Shown piece by piece: positions 39,449-48,500 of a DNA stretch of 64,000 bases. Under the pieces are notes generated by a model that did no database searches, was not told where the DNA came from, and saw only the letters and a program-made list of their open reading frames with translations. Each line of letters opens with the position of its first letter. Within the stretch, counting starts at the first letter, position 1. The stretch lies in NCBI GenBank assembly GCA_963747775.1, contig CAVVGT010000007.1, positions 248,001 to 312,000 of the forward strand. The letters run 5' to 3'. Both the position numbers and the translations under genes were made by a program. Origin of the DNA: JAGVSZ01 sp963747775 (GTDB taxonomy: Bacteria > Pseudomonadota > Gammaproteobacteria > Burkholderiales > SG8-39).

Positions 39449-40225
39449 TCAGGGCTTCTTCCTTTGCGTGAACCGGGCACGGGCAACGCGCCCTTCCTCG
39501 CTCGCGTTGAGAAAGGCGAACTGCTCCGCCTCCATGTGCGACCCGAGGTGCAAGAGCGCGTTCGCCGCGGCGTTCGCCGTCTCCTTGGTGAGGCGAACGG
39601 CGGCCTGCGGCATCGCGGCCGCCGCGCGCGCGATCTCGTGCGCGCGCGCCTCCGCTTCGCCCGCCGACGTGACGGAGTCGACGAGGCCCGTCGCGCGCGC
39701 TTCGGCGGCTGGCACGCGCTCGCACAGGATCGCGAGGCGCTTCGCCTGCGCCGGGCCGGCGAGCTGCACGAGGCGGTGGATCGTTCCCCAGGTAAGCGGC
39801 ATGCCGAGGCTGATCTCGGGAAAGCTCACGAACGCGTTCTCGGCGGCGACGCGGAAATCGCACGCGAGCGCGAGCGCGATGCCGCCGCCGATCGCGTACC
39901 CCTCGATCGCCGCGATCGTGACCTGCGGGATCGCCTCCCACGCGGCGCACATGCGGTAGCCCGCATTCGCGATGCGCCGCTGCTCGCCCAGGGGCTTCGA
40001 CGCGGCGTCCCAACGATCCGGATCCTTCAGGTCGGCGCCGGCGGAGAAATGGTCGGGCCCGCCGGCGAGCACGATCGCGCGCACCGAGTCGCGCAGCTCG
40101 CAGCCGCGTGCGAAATCGGTGAGCTCCTGCATGAGCGCGAGGGAAAGCGCGTTGCGCGCGCGCGGCCGATTCATGCGCGCGACGAGGATGCCGTCGCGCT
40201 CGTCGAGCGTCAGGTGCTTATACAC
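39449..40225 (-). CDS. enoyl-CoA hydratase/isomerase family protein (crotonase)
   Basis: 258 residues from a GTG at 40225 with GGGGGA upstream. Crotonase features are an N-terminal NRPRARNALSLALMQEL, the oxyanion-hole segment FSAGADLKD, and EGYAIGGGIALALACDFRVA followed by SFPEISLGMPLTWG. The second catalytic Glu region is changed: it reads PEISLGMPLT where typical hydratases have PEI-x-LG-x-xPG, so hydratase activity proper is uncertain. It is coupled to the downstream hypothetical gene (2 bases). Confidence 0.85.
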   Translation of the reverse strand: MYKHLTLDERDGILVARMNRPRARNALSLALMQELTDFARGCELRDSVRAIVLAGGPDHFSAGADLKDPDRWDAASKPLGEQRRIANAGYRMCAAWEAIPQVTIAAIEGYAIGGGIALALACDFRVAAENAFVSFPEISLGMPLTWGTIHRLVQLAGPAQAKRLAILCERVPAAEARATGLVDSVTSAGEAEARAHEIARAAAAMPQAAVRLTKETANAAANALLHLGSHMEAEQFAFLNASEEGRVARARFTQRKKP

Positions 40226-40467
40226 GTGCGGATCCCCCGGATGGCGGCGCGGGATTATGGATTGAAACCCCGGTTGCGGAGTGCGCGGTGCCGGCGTGCG
40301 CCGCGGGCACCGGAGCGGCTGCGGTGTCGCTATGCCGATAGCATATATGACATTGACATAGCTCCGACGATGTGTCACTGTGCCATCGTGACGGACCGCC
40401 CAGTGCCGACCTGCCTCGAGAAGCAGGCGGCCCGGGGACGAGCGGCTCGCGTCAGGAGGAAGCCCAA

Positions 40468-41874
40468 ATGAACAAGACAACATTGGCGACGGCGATCCTC
40501 GTCGCGCTGTCAGTAGGCCTGATCGGCGTGCCAAGCGCGCAGCAGTTCGTTGCGCGCGACCCCGGCCTCCGCGGCGGGCCTGCGGGGGCAGGCGGCGCAT
40601 TGAATGGGCTGTCGAGCGCGCAGAAAGCGTTTTTCAAGGCCGGCCTTGCCGATTTCGAAGAGAGGGAGGGCATCGCCGACGGTCTGGGACCCCGCTTCAA
40701 CCTCGACAGCTGTGGAGGCTGTCACCTCCAGCCGGCAAACGGCGGCTCGAGCCCCGCCGTGAACCCGCAGGTCGCTATTGCGACCTTTAACGGTGCCAGG
40801 AACGTGGTTCCGTCCTTCATCACGAAGAACGGACCGGTGCGCGAGGCGCGCTTCGTGCGCAACGCCGACGGTACGCCCGATGGCGGGGTACACGCCCTGT
40901 TCGTCATCAGCGGCCGCAAGGACAGCACCGGCGACGCGAGGGGCTGCACTGCCAAGCAGGAAGACTTCGAGACCCAAGTCCAAAACAAGAACGTGATCTT
41001 CCGCATCCCGACGCCGACTTTCGGCCTCGGGCTGGTCGAGCAGATCTCGGACAGCGACCTCGTCGCCAACCAGGCCGCCGCGGCGCCGCAGAAGGCGGCG
41101 CTCGGCATCGGCGGCAGGTTCAACCGCACCCGCACCTCCTCGACGAGCAGTAGCATCTCGGGGGAGATGAACCGCAGCGGCAATGACGGGACGATCACCC
41201 GCTTCGGCTGGAAGGGGCAGAACAAGTCGCTGCTGATCTTCTCGGGCGAGGCGTACAACGTCGAGATGGGGATCACCAACGATGCGTTCCAGAACGAGCG
41301 CGACGAGAACCCGACTTGCCAGTTCGCGAATGTGCCGAACGACACCGTGACAGACGACCGGGAGGCGAGCGGCGCTGAGGCCCGGCAAGCCATCGAGCTG
41401 TTCACGCTGTTCATGCGGTTCTCCGCCGCGCCGACACCCTCGCCTGACACGCCGGGCGGAACGAACTCGATCGGCAACGGCAGGAAGGTATTCACGGACG
41501 TCGGCTGCGCGCTGTGCCACACCCCTACGCTCTACACGAGCAAGATGTCCGCCGTGTCGGCGCTGCGTAGCAAGCCGGTCAATCTCTTCTCGGACCTGAT
41601 GCTCCACGCGATGGGGCCCGGGCTCGCGGACGGCGTCAGCCAGGGCGCAGCCAGCGGCGACGAGTTCCGGACCGCGCCGCTGTGGGGCCTCGGACAGCGC
41701 ATCTTCTTCCTCCATGACGGGCGCACCAAGGACCTCGCCGAGGCGATCCAGGCGCACAAGAGCGGGGCCACCCAGACTTATCCGGCGTCGGAGGCGAACG
41801 GCGTCATCAACAACTACAACGGCCGTAGCGAGCGCGACAAGCAGGACCTGCTGAACTTCCTGCGGTCGCTATAG
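40468..41874 (+). CDS. di-heme oxidoreductase (DHOR-like c-type cytochrome)
   Basis: 468 residues with a signal peptide (cleavage near GVPSAQ). Two CxxCH heme-binding motifs are present: CGGCH at residues 82-86 and CALCH at about residue 350. The C-terminal APLWGLGQRIFFLHDGR ... EAIQAHKSGA region is typical of the DHOR family (PF06537). It would be an exported electron-transfer or peroxidase-like enzyme. AGGAGGA lies 8-14 bases upstream. The vanadium haloperoxidase gene begins 14 bases downstream, so they probably act together in the periplasm. Confidence 0.88.
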   Translation: MNKTTLATAILVALSVGLIGVPSAQQFVARDPGLRGGPAGAGGALNGLSSAQKAFFKAGLADFEEREGIADGLGPRFNLDSCGGCHLQPANGGSSPAVNPQVAIATFNGARNVVPSFITKNGPVREARFVRNADGTPDGGVHALFVISGRKDSTGDARGCTAKQEDFETQVQNKNVIFRIPTPTFGLGLVEQISDSDLVANQAAAAPQKAALGIGGRFNRTRTSSTSSSISGEMNRSGNDGTITRFGWKGQNKSLLIFSGEAYNVEMGITNDAFQNERDENPTCQFANVPNDTVTDDREASGAEARQAIELFTLFMRFSAAPTPSPDTPGGTNSIGNGRKVFTDVGCALCHTPTLYTSKMSAVSALRSKPVNLFSDLMLHAMGPGLADGVSQGAASGDEFRTAPLWGLGQRIFFLHDGRTKDLAEAIQAHKSGATQTYPASEANGVINNYNGRSERDKQDLLNFLRSL

Positions 41875-41888
41875 CGGCGGCGGCCGCG

Positions 41889-43433
41889 ATGAACCGGCAC
41901 GTCGCGGGACTGCTCATCGCGGTCTCGGCGGTCGTCGCGCTCTTCCCCGCGCCCGTGTGGTCGCAACAGGGGTTCGGTGGTGGCGTTCGCGAGGCGCTCG
42001 GGCCGCGCTTCCACCGCGCTCCGGCGCTACGCGACGCGCCGCGGCCGGCGCGGCGGGGCGCCGACACGCTGAACCGGCTCCGCTACTGGAACGAGGTCGC
42101 CATCGACGCGAGCGGGCTGGACCACACGCCGGTGCAGCCCGGCGAGGCGCGCGTCTTCGGGGAGCAACTCGGCCCCGGGCGATCGAGCCGCGCGATGGCG
42201 ATCGTCCACATCGCGATCTTCGACGCGGTGAACGCGATCGCCGGCGGGTTCCGGAGCTACACCGGACTCGCGCCCGCGCGGGCCGAGACGTCGATGGACG
42301 CCGCGATCGCGCAGGCGGCGCACGACGCGCTCGTCGCGCTCTATCCGTCCCAGCGCGCCGACCTGGACGCGCTGCTCGCCGAGGACATGCAGGCGGTCCG
42401 CACGACCGCTCCGCGCGCCAAGACGAACGGGATCGAGCTCGGGCGTCGGGCCGCGGCGGCGATCCTTGCGCTTCGGGAGAACGACGGCTCCCAGCACGCG
42501 GAGCCGCGCATCGGCGTGGACTTCATCACCAGCAACGCGCCGGGCAAGTGGCGCCAGGATCCGATCAGCGCGATCCCGCTTGCGCTTGGCGCGCGTTGGG
42601 GGTCGGTGCGGCCGTTTGTCCTCAAGTCACCGGAGCAGTTCCGGGCGCCGCCGCCGCCCGCGCTGGACAGCCTGGCATACGCTGCGGCATTCGAGGAAGC
42701 GAAGCGCGTGGGTGGCGACGGCACGACCACGCCGACCGTGCGGACCGAGCGCCAGCGGATGACCGGCCTCTACTGGGCATACGACGGCACGCCGAGCCTG
42801 TGTGCGCCGCCGCGCCTGTACAACCAGATCGCGATGACGATCGCGTCGGCGCACGGGCACAACGTCGTCGAGCTCGCCCGCCTCCTCGCGCTGGTCAACA
42901 CCGCTATGGCGGATGCCGGCGTTGCGATCTGGGAGTCGAAGTATCTCTACCAGTACTGGCGTCCGGTCACCGGCATCCGCGAGGCCGACGTGGAAACCGG
43001 GCCCACCGGCGCAGGCGACGGCAACCGAGCCACGGTCGGCGACCCGAAGTTCGTGCCGCTCGGTGCGCCCGCGAGCAACCTCGCCGGGCCGAACTTCACG
43101 CCGCCGTTTCCGGCGTATCCATCCGGGCACGCCGGGTTCGGCGGCGCGCTCTTCCAGGTGCTGCGCGAGTTCTACCGGACCGACCGGATTGCGTTCACCT
43201 TCGTGTCGGACGAGCTGAACGGCACCACGACGGATAGCAATGGCAGCGTGCGTCCGCGGGTGCCGCGCCGGTTCGCCTCGCTTTCGGAGGCCGAGGAAGA
43301 GAACGGGCAAAGCCGCATGTATCTCGGCATCCACTGGGCGTTCGACAAGACCGCCGGCATCGCGCAGGGGCGAAGCGTCGGGCGCTACGTGTTCGGAAAC
43401 GCGTTCGAGCCGCAACACCCGGTGCGCCGGTAG
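41889..43433 (+). CDS. vanadium-dependent haloperoxidase/PAP2-like phosphatase
   Basis: 514 residues with a signal peptide (cleavage near PVWSQQ). The vanadate/phosphate site of the PAP2 fold is split over the C-terminal half: KYLYQYWRPVTGIREAD (Lys/Arg), FPAYPSGHAGFGGALF near residue 410 (Ser-Gly-His) and RMYLGIHWAFDKTAG near residue 475 (Arg and the catalytic His). This matches the bacterial vanadium chloroperoxidase-like group, though acid-phosphatase activity cannot be excluded. Pairing with a di-heme protein is noteworthy. Confidence 0.87.
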   Translation: MNRHVAGLLIAVSAVVALFPAPVWSQQGFGGGVREALGPRFHRAPALRDAPRPARRGADTLNRLRYWNEVAIDASGLDHTPVQPGEARVFGEQLGPGRSSRAMAIVHIAIFDAVNAIAGGFRSYTGLAPARAETSMDAAIAQAAHDALVALYPSQRADLDALLAEDMQAVRTTAPRAKTNGIELGRRAAAAILALRENDGSQHAEPRIGVDFITSNAPGKWRQDPISAIPLALGARWGSVRPFVLKSPEQFRAPPPPALDSLAYAAAFEEAKRVGGDGTTTPTVRTERQRMTGLYWAYDGTPSLCAPPRLYNQIAMTIASAHGHNVVELARLLALVNTAMADAGVAIWESKYLYQYWRPVTGIREADVETGPTGAGDGNRATVGDPKFVPLGAPASNLAGPNFTPPFPAYPSGHAGFGGALFQVLREFYRTDRIAFTFVSDELNGTTTDSNGSVRPRVPRRFASLSEAEEENGQSRMYLGIHWAFDKTAGIAQGRSVGRYVFGNAFEPQHPVRR

Positions 43434-43611
43434 ACGCAGCCGCTGTCGTTTCCGGCGCACGCCGAAATCTAGGAACAGCGTTCCCCCTGGGCCCCGGCCT
43501 GCGCCGGCGTGACGGGCGTTATTGAGCGGTGGGCGCCAGCAAACGCGTCTCCCGACGAATTCACGAACGTTTACTTTCCTGCACGGGCGTCTCGCCTAGA
43601 CTGGAGGAGCC

Positions 43612-43815
43612 ATGTCGCTCCTCACGCTGTTCGTCGCTGTCTGGCTGCTGACGCTGCTGGCAGGCGAGCATCTGCTGGCGAACCGCGGGATCGTGCTCGG
43701 GCAGGACTTGCCGCAGGCCGCAGCGTGGTCGATCCGCCTCGCCTATTTTGCCGGCACGGGCTGCGTTGCAGTACTGTTTCTCTGGCTCGGCGCCGACGCG
43801 TTGACGGCGCCCTAG
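43612..43815 (+). CDS. small membrane protein with two predicted helices
   Basis: 67 residues. Hydrophobic segments are at about 3-21 (LLTLFVAVWLLTLLAGEHLL) and 42-62 (LAYFAGTGCVAVLFLWLGAD), separated by a short loop. GGAGGAGCC lies before the ATG and TAGACT is a possible -10. No family was recognised. It is well placed as a real gene because it has clear translation signals. Confidence 0.55.
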   Translation: MSLLTLFVAVWLLTLLAGEHLLANRGIVLGQDLPQAAAWSIRLAYFAGTGCVAVLFLWLGADALTAP

Positions 43816-43973
43816 GCCCGACGGCCCGATTCAGCCGGTGACCCGCCGGGCAACCTGATCGGTAATCCCACTCCATCAGTAGTGCGACGCCGCCCACACC
43901 GATCCGGCCGTCGCTGCGGCGGCGCGGAAGCGCGCGTCATCGACGACGCGAATCCTTTCGACGCGCAGCGTCT

Positions 43974-45818
43974 TCATTGCTCGCGCCCGGCACCCGCGAC
44001 CACGTCGAGCAGCGCCGCGCCGTAGCGCTCCACCCGCTTCACCCCGAGACCGCCGATCCGCGCGAGGGCCGCGAGGTCCTGCGGCTGCTGGCGCGCGATC
44101 TCGGCGAGGGTGCTGTCGTGCGAGATCACGTACGCCGGCACGCCCTGGGCGCGTGCCTCCGCGCTGCGCCAACCCTTCAGCCGCTCGAAGACGTCGGCGT
44201 CGGCCGGCGAGAGGTTTGCGTTCTGCATGGCGCGCGAACGGCGCGGCGCCCGCTTGCCCGGCGCAACGCGCCGCATCTCGACGCGCGTCTCGCCTTTCAG
44301 CACCGCGCGGCTCGCCGAAGCGAGCTTGAGCGCGCCGTGCCCCGCGTGATCGACCTCTACGAAGCCGAGCGCCACGAGTTGTCGAAACACGCCGCGCCAG
44401 GCCACGTCGTCGAGATCGGCGCCGACGCCGAACACGGAGAGCGCGTCATGGCGCCACCGGTCGGTCCGCTCGCCGCGTGTGCCGCGCAGCACGTCGATCA
44501 GGTGACCCGCGCCGAAGCGCTGACCGGTGCGGTAGATCGCCGAGAGCGCCTTCTGTGCTTCGACGGTCGCGTCCCAGGTTTCCGGCGGGTCGAGGCACGT
44601 GTCGCAGTTGCCGCACGGCCCGGACGCTTCGCCGAAATACGCGAGCAGGCGCACGCGGCGGCACCCTGCCGTCTCGCAAAGCCCCAGCAGCGCGTCGAGC
44701 TTCGCGGCGGACACGCGCTTGTAGTCCTCGCCCGCGTCCGACAGGTCGATGAGCCGGCGCTGCCCCACCACGTCGGCGAGGCCGTACGTCATCCACGCGT
44801 CCGCGGGCGCCCCGTCACGCCCGGCGCGGCCGGTCTCTTGATAATAGCTCTCGATGCTGCGTGGCAGGTCGAGGTGCGCCACGAAGCGCACGTCGGGTTT
44901 GTCGATGCCCATGCCGAAGGCGATCGTCGCGACGATCACGACGCCGTCCTCGCGCTGGAAGCGGCTTTGGTGCCGGGCGCGCGTCGCCGCGTCCAGGCCG
45001 GCGTGATACGACAGCGCGGTCACTCCCTGCGACTCGAGCCACGCGGCGGTCTCCTCCACCTTGCGGCGCGTGAGGGCGTAGACGATCCCCGCGTCGCCCG
45101 GGTGCTCGTCGCGAAGGAAACGCAGCAGCTGTGCGCGCGGCTCCACCTTATCGACGATGGTGTAGCGGATGTTCGGCCGGTCGAAGCTCGCGACGAAGGT
45201 GCGCGCGTCGGTCAGCTCGAGACGCTCGACGATCTCGCGCCGGGTGTGCGGATCGGCGGTAGCGGTCAGCGCGATACGGGGCACGCCCGGGAAGCGCTCG
45301 CGCAGCACCGCGAGCTGAAGGTATTCCGGCCGGAAATCGTGGCCCCACTGCGACACGCAGTGCGCCTCGTCGATCGCGAACAGGGCGATCCGCGTGTGCG
45401 CGAGGAGGTCCAGACAGCGCGGCGTCAACAGCCGCTCGGGCGCCACGTACAGGAGATCGAGCTCGCCCGCGACGAGCGCGTGCTCGACCGCGTCGGCGGC
45501 GCGCACGTCGAGCGCCGAGTTGAGGAACGCCGCGCGCACGCCGAGCTGCGTCAGCGCCGCCACCTGATCTTGCATCAGCGCAATCAGCGGCGAGACCACG
45601 ATGCCGGTGCCCTCGCGCAGCAGCGCCGGCAGCTGATAGCAGAGCGACTTTCCACCGCCGGTGGGCATCAGCACGAGCGCGTCGCCGCCCGCTTGGACGC
45701 GCGCGACGATCTCGGCCTGCGCGCCGCGGAAGGCGGCGTAGCCGAAGACTTCGCGCAGCTTCGCGAGTGCGCGGGCGTTGGAGTCGGTGCCGGGGCAAGT
45801 CATTGCCGGTAGCGTCAT
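43974..45818 (-). CDS. recQ: ATP-dependent DNA helicase RecQ
   Basis: 614 residues. Motifs are Walker A MPTGGGKSLCYQLP, DEAH box FAIDEAHCVSQWGHDFRPEY, motif VI YYQETGRAGRDGAPA, the RQC zinc cysteines in CRRVRLLAYFGEASGPCGNCDTC, and the HRDC domain ending RIGGLGVKRVERYGAALLDVV. The order and length match RecQ. It would act in recombination repair and replication fork restart. An ATG two codons in is an alternative start (MTCPG). It is monocistronic. Confidence 0.95.
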   Translation of the reverse strand: MTLPAMTCPGTDSNARALAKLREVFGYAAFRGAQAEIVARVQAGGDALVLMPTGGGKSLCYQLPALLREGTGIVVSPLIALMQDQVAALTQLGVRAAFLNSALDVRAADAVEHALVAGELDLLYVAPERLLTPRCLDLLAHTRIALFAIDEAHCVSQWGHDFRPEYLQLAVLRERFPGVPRIALTATADPHTRREIVERLELTDARTFVASFDRPNIRYTIVDKVEPRAQLLRFLRDEHPGDAGIVYALTRRKVEETAAWLESQGVTALSYHAGLDAATRARHQSRFQREDGVVIVATIAFGMGIDKPDVRFVAHLDLPRSIESYYQETGRAGRDGAPADAWMTYGLADVVGQRRLIDLSDAGEDYKRVSAAKLDALLGLCETAGCRRVRLLAYFGEASGPCGNCDTCLDPPETWDATVEAQKALSAIYRTGQRFGAGHLIDVLRGTRGERTDRWRHDALSVFGVGADLDDVAWRGVFRQLVALGFVEVDHAGHGALKLASASRAVLKGETRVEMRRVAPGKRAPRRSRAMQNANLSPADADVFERLKGWRSAEARAQGVPAYVISHDSTLAEIARQQPQDLAALARIGGLGVKRVERYGAALLDVVAGAGREQ

Positions 45819-45900
45819 CGTGATGCGCCCGATCGTAACAAACGGACGTTCGCGAACCTAAGCCCTCCGAACCCCGACGACCGATGGGTGCGCCTGTGGA

Positions 45901-45937
45901 GCCACTTTAGTGTGGCGAATGGCTCACGAAGTGAGCC
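45901..45937. repeat. pair of adjacent hairpin repeats
   Basis: GCCAC-ttta-GTGTGGC (45901-45917) is followed by GGCTCAC-gaa-GTGAGCC (45921-45937). The GTGTGGCGAAT part recurs at 61724-61735 and the GGCTC...GAGCC hairpin has relatives near 55.0, 56.1 and 63.9 kb. It lies between divergently placed minus-strand genes and is not a typical terminator because no T-run follows. Confidence 0.5.
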
Positions 45938-46088
45938 TGACGGTCGTTCAATGCGGCGCGGATCGACGAGCCTGCTCGTCGGACGGATTAATGCGGAGAC
46001 GCTTCACGCGGGGTGTGCGTGAACGATGGCGTGCCGCGGGCGAATCGCGTCGGCGCTCGCGATCCGCCCGCTTGCCTAGGTTGGCGGA

Positions 46089-47406
46089 CTACTTCAGACC
46101 CATGCAGTTCGCGTAGTAGGTCACGGTTGCCGGCCAGTCGGAGAAGATCCCCAGGATGCCGACGCGGCGCGCGAGAACGTCTAGGGCCTTGTACATGTCG
46201 CTGTCCTTCTTCACCGCCTGCCCTTGCGGATCGAAGAGGAAGTAGAACCCGGCCTTGGACGCGCCCTGGCGCAGGTCGGATCGCTCGAAGCGTCCAGGTG
46301 ATGATGTCGAAGCCGAACCGCTTGATGTCGCGAGCGTACTCGGAGGGAACGATGTTGCCCCCGCCATCCACCGCGAGCAGGGCGGGCATCGGCGGCGCGA
46401 AGATCTGCACGCCCTGCGCTCGCAGCTGTTTCAGCTGATCGTTCGTGAGCCTCGGGATCGGCGGCGCGACGGTCGGATCCCAGCTATCGAGATAGACCGC
46501 CTGCCGGCCGAAGCGCGGCTCGTTCTTGATCCAGTACAGGACGTCATCCGCATTGAACGACTGCGCCCAGACTCGCTGCGGGTCGACCCGCGCTGCCTTG
46601 AATGCGTCGATCATCTTCTGGGCGTAGTTCGCCTGGCTGCCGAAGATCTTCTTGATGCGCGCCGGGTCGCCACTTTTCAGCTCGGGGGTGTGCTTCACGC
46701 CGTTCTGCTCGTTCAACGCGATGCTTTCCTCGAGCGTGACCAACGTGCCGCGGCCGGTGTAGAGGTCGGTCCGCCACGCGGCCGTCCCTCCCAGGAAGCC
46801 CTCGGGCGTGGTCGCGCTCGGGTTGCTCGCGTCCATCTTGCCCTTGAGCGTCCTGAACTGGGCCAGCGTCAGATCGCTGGTGCAGCACGTCGGGTTCGAG
46901 TTCGGCCCGTTCCACGGCTTGGTGCACTGCGCATTCAACGACGTCGCGACGATGTTGGTCGTCGTGTGCAGATCGCACTCCGCGTGACGGCAGACCAGTT
47001 CGCCGTCCTTGGTGAAGGTCACGTCGCATTCGACGATCCCCGCCCCCATGCGCGCGCCGGCCTCGTACGCTTCCTTGGTGTGCTCGGGGAACTGCAGCGC
47101 CGCCCCGCGATGCCCGATCGAGAAGTCGCTGCGGTAGAAGGGTCCGTTCTCGCATTGCATCAGCCGATCCTTGAGACGGCTGTCGTCCATCCCTTCCACC
47201 AGATAGAACGGCCGCGGGCCGAGCTGAATCCCGGGATCCTGCTTCTTCTGGCCGTGCTCGTCGTAGTAGCCCTGACCGTGGTGACCGTCGTCGTCGTGCT
47301 TGCCGTTGATGTAGCGGTTGTCCCGATCGTCCGCCGCGACGGGCGCGGCGACCGACGTCATGGCCAACACGGCCGCTGCGGCCGCCATGCCAAACGCTTT
47401 GTGCAT
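46089..47406 (-). pseudogene. exported glycerophosphodiester phosphodiesterase, frameshifted near the C-terminus
   Basis: About 440 residues when joined. A signal peptide (cleavage near PVAADD) is followed by a His/Asp-rich linker. The GDPD site is SIGHRGAALQFPEHTKEAYEA (His, Arg, Glu) with ECDVTFTKDGELVCRHAECD (Glu-x-Asp and second His). The frame breaks at 46288-46289, where one extra base changes TWTLERSDLRQG to TWTLRAIRPAPG. The other frame then continues GFYFLFDPQGQAV to a proper end (YYANCMGLK). The catalytic site is upstream of the break. It could be a true mutation or a doubled-base error, as in the ALDH gene. Confidence 0.85.
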
Positions 47407-47708
47407 TGAGGTCTCCTCTTACCAGGATGGGTCTGGGAGAGCGCCGGATTGCGCCCGCGAGGAATCTAGGCCGGACGCATGTACGCGCGATGGCGCCCCG
47501 GTTAAGGTTGCGTGAAGAAAAATGGTCCTTCCGCGCCCGCTTGTCAATGGGCGCCGGAAACCCTCGAGGGCGCCGCCCGGCTTGACCGGCAAGCGATCAG
47601 CCGCGGTCTGCCGGCCCGGATTTCGGCGCGGCCGCGTACCGCAAGCTGAAGGCGCTCCTCGAAGGCGGGTGACGATATCGCTCCCCTTCTCTACTACAAT
47701 CGCGCCCC
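47407..47708. other. gene-free stretch upstream of the alpha/beta hydrolase
   Basis: About 300 bases without a supported gene. A short open stretch at the 3' end, plus strand, would read FGAAAYRKLKALLEGG before a stop at 47670-47672; it looks like the tail of a lost gene but cannot be assigned. TACAAT at 47695-47700 is a -10 candidate only 8 bases before the next ATG. Confidence 0.4.
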
Positions 47709-48500
47709 ATGCCCGCCAAGAACAGCCCCGCGATCAAGACCCATTACCGCATCGACGGGCGCGCGGGGCCGTGGGTCACCTTCGTCACCGGGATCGCGAA
47801 CGACACTTCGATGTGGGACGGACAGGTCCCGGCGCTCGAGCGCGATTTCAGGCTCCTGCGCTACGACCTGCGCGGCCAGGGCGGGACGCCGGCGACCGAG
47901 GGCGACTACACGATCGACCTGCTGGTGTCCGATCTCGTCGCCCTGTGGGACTCGCTCGGCATCGCGTCGAGCCATCTCGTCGGGCTCGGGCTGGGCGGCG
48001 CCATCGCGCAGGCGGCCGCGATCGATCATCCGGGACGGATCGGGCGCCTCGCGCCCTGCTGCTGCCGCGCGCAGATGGTGCCCGACTTCGCGGCCATGTG
48101 GCACCCGCTCCTCGCCACCGTGCGCGCGCAAGGCATCGAGCCGATCGTCGAGCCGACGGCGCAGCGCTGGTTTTCCGACGCGTTCAAGGCCGCCCACCCG
48201 GACGTGCTCGACGCCGTGCGCAAGATGATCCGGCGCACGAGCGTGCAGGGGTACCTGGGCTGCGCGACCGCGTTCCTCGGCCTCGCCCTCGAAGATCGCA
48301 TTCCGCTCATCAAGGCGCGCACGCTGTACATCAGCGGCGCCGAGGACCAGCGCGGCGGACCGCCTGCCCTCATGGCCGGGCTCGCGGCCCGGCTGCCCGG
48401 CGCACGGCACGTGTCGATTGCCGGCGCCGCGCACATCGCCAACGTTCAGAACCCGGACGGCTTCAATCGCACGCTGCGCGAATTTCTGACGGAGGCGTAA
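47709..48500 (+). CDS. alpha/beta-fold hydrolase (enol-lactonase-like) lacking the nucleophile serine
   Basis: 263 residues similar to 3-oxoadipate enol-lactonases: WVTFVTGIANDTSMWDGQ, RYDLRGQGGT, and the late Asp and His in LYISGAEDQRG and AGAAHIANVQNP. The nucleophile elbow reads GLGLGG (residues 92-97) instead of G-x-S-x-G, so residue 94 is Gly where the catalytic Ser belongs. The protein may be catalytically dead or use another mechanism. The next gene, a Bug receptor, starts directly after the stop, so they are co-transcribed. A TACAAT -10 sits 8 bases upstream, implying an almost leaderless mRNA. Confidence 0.8.
   Translation: MPAKNSPAIKTHYRIDGRAGPWVTFVTGIANDTSMWDGQVPALERDFRLLRYDLRGQGGTPATEGDYTIDLLVSDLVALWDSLGIASSHLVGLGLGGAIAQAAAIDHPGRIGRLAPCCCRAQMVPDFAAMWHPLLATVRAQGIEPIVEPTAQRWFSDAFKAAHPDVLDAVRKMIRRTSVQGYLGCATAFLGLALEDRIPLIKARTLYISGAEDQRGGPPALMAGLAARLPGARHVSIAGAAHIANVQNPDGFNRTLREFLTEA

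Noticed and set aside
43876..43977. 33-residue frame overlapping the recQ stop (ATGA)
   Set aside because: The overlap looks like coupling, but the product is tiny, has no motif and no separate signals.
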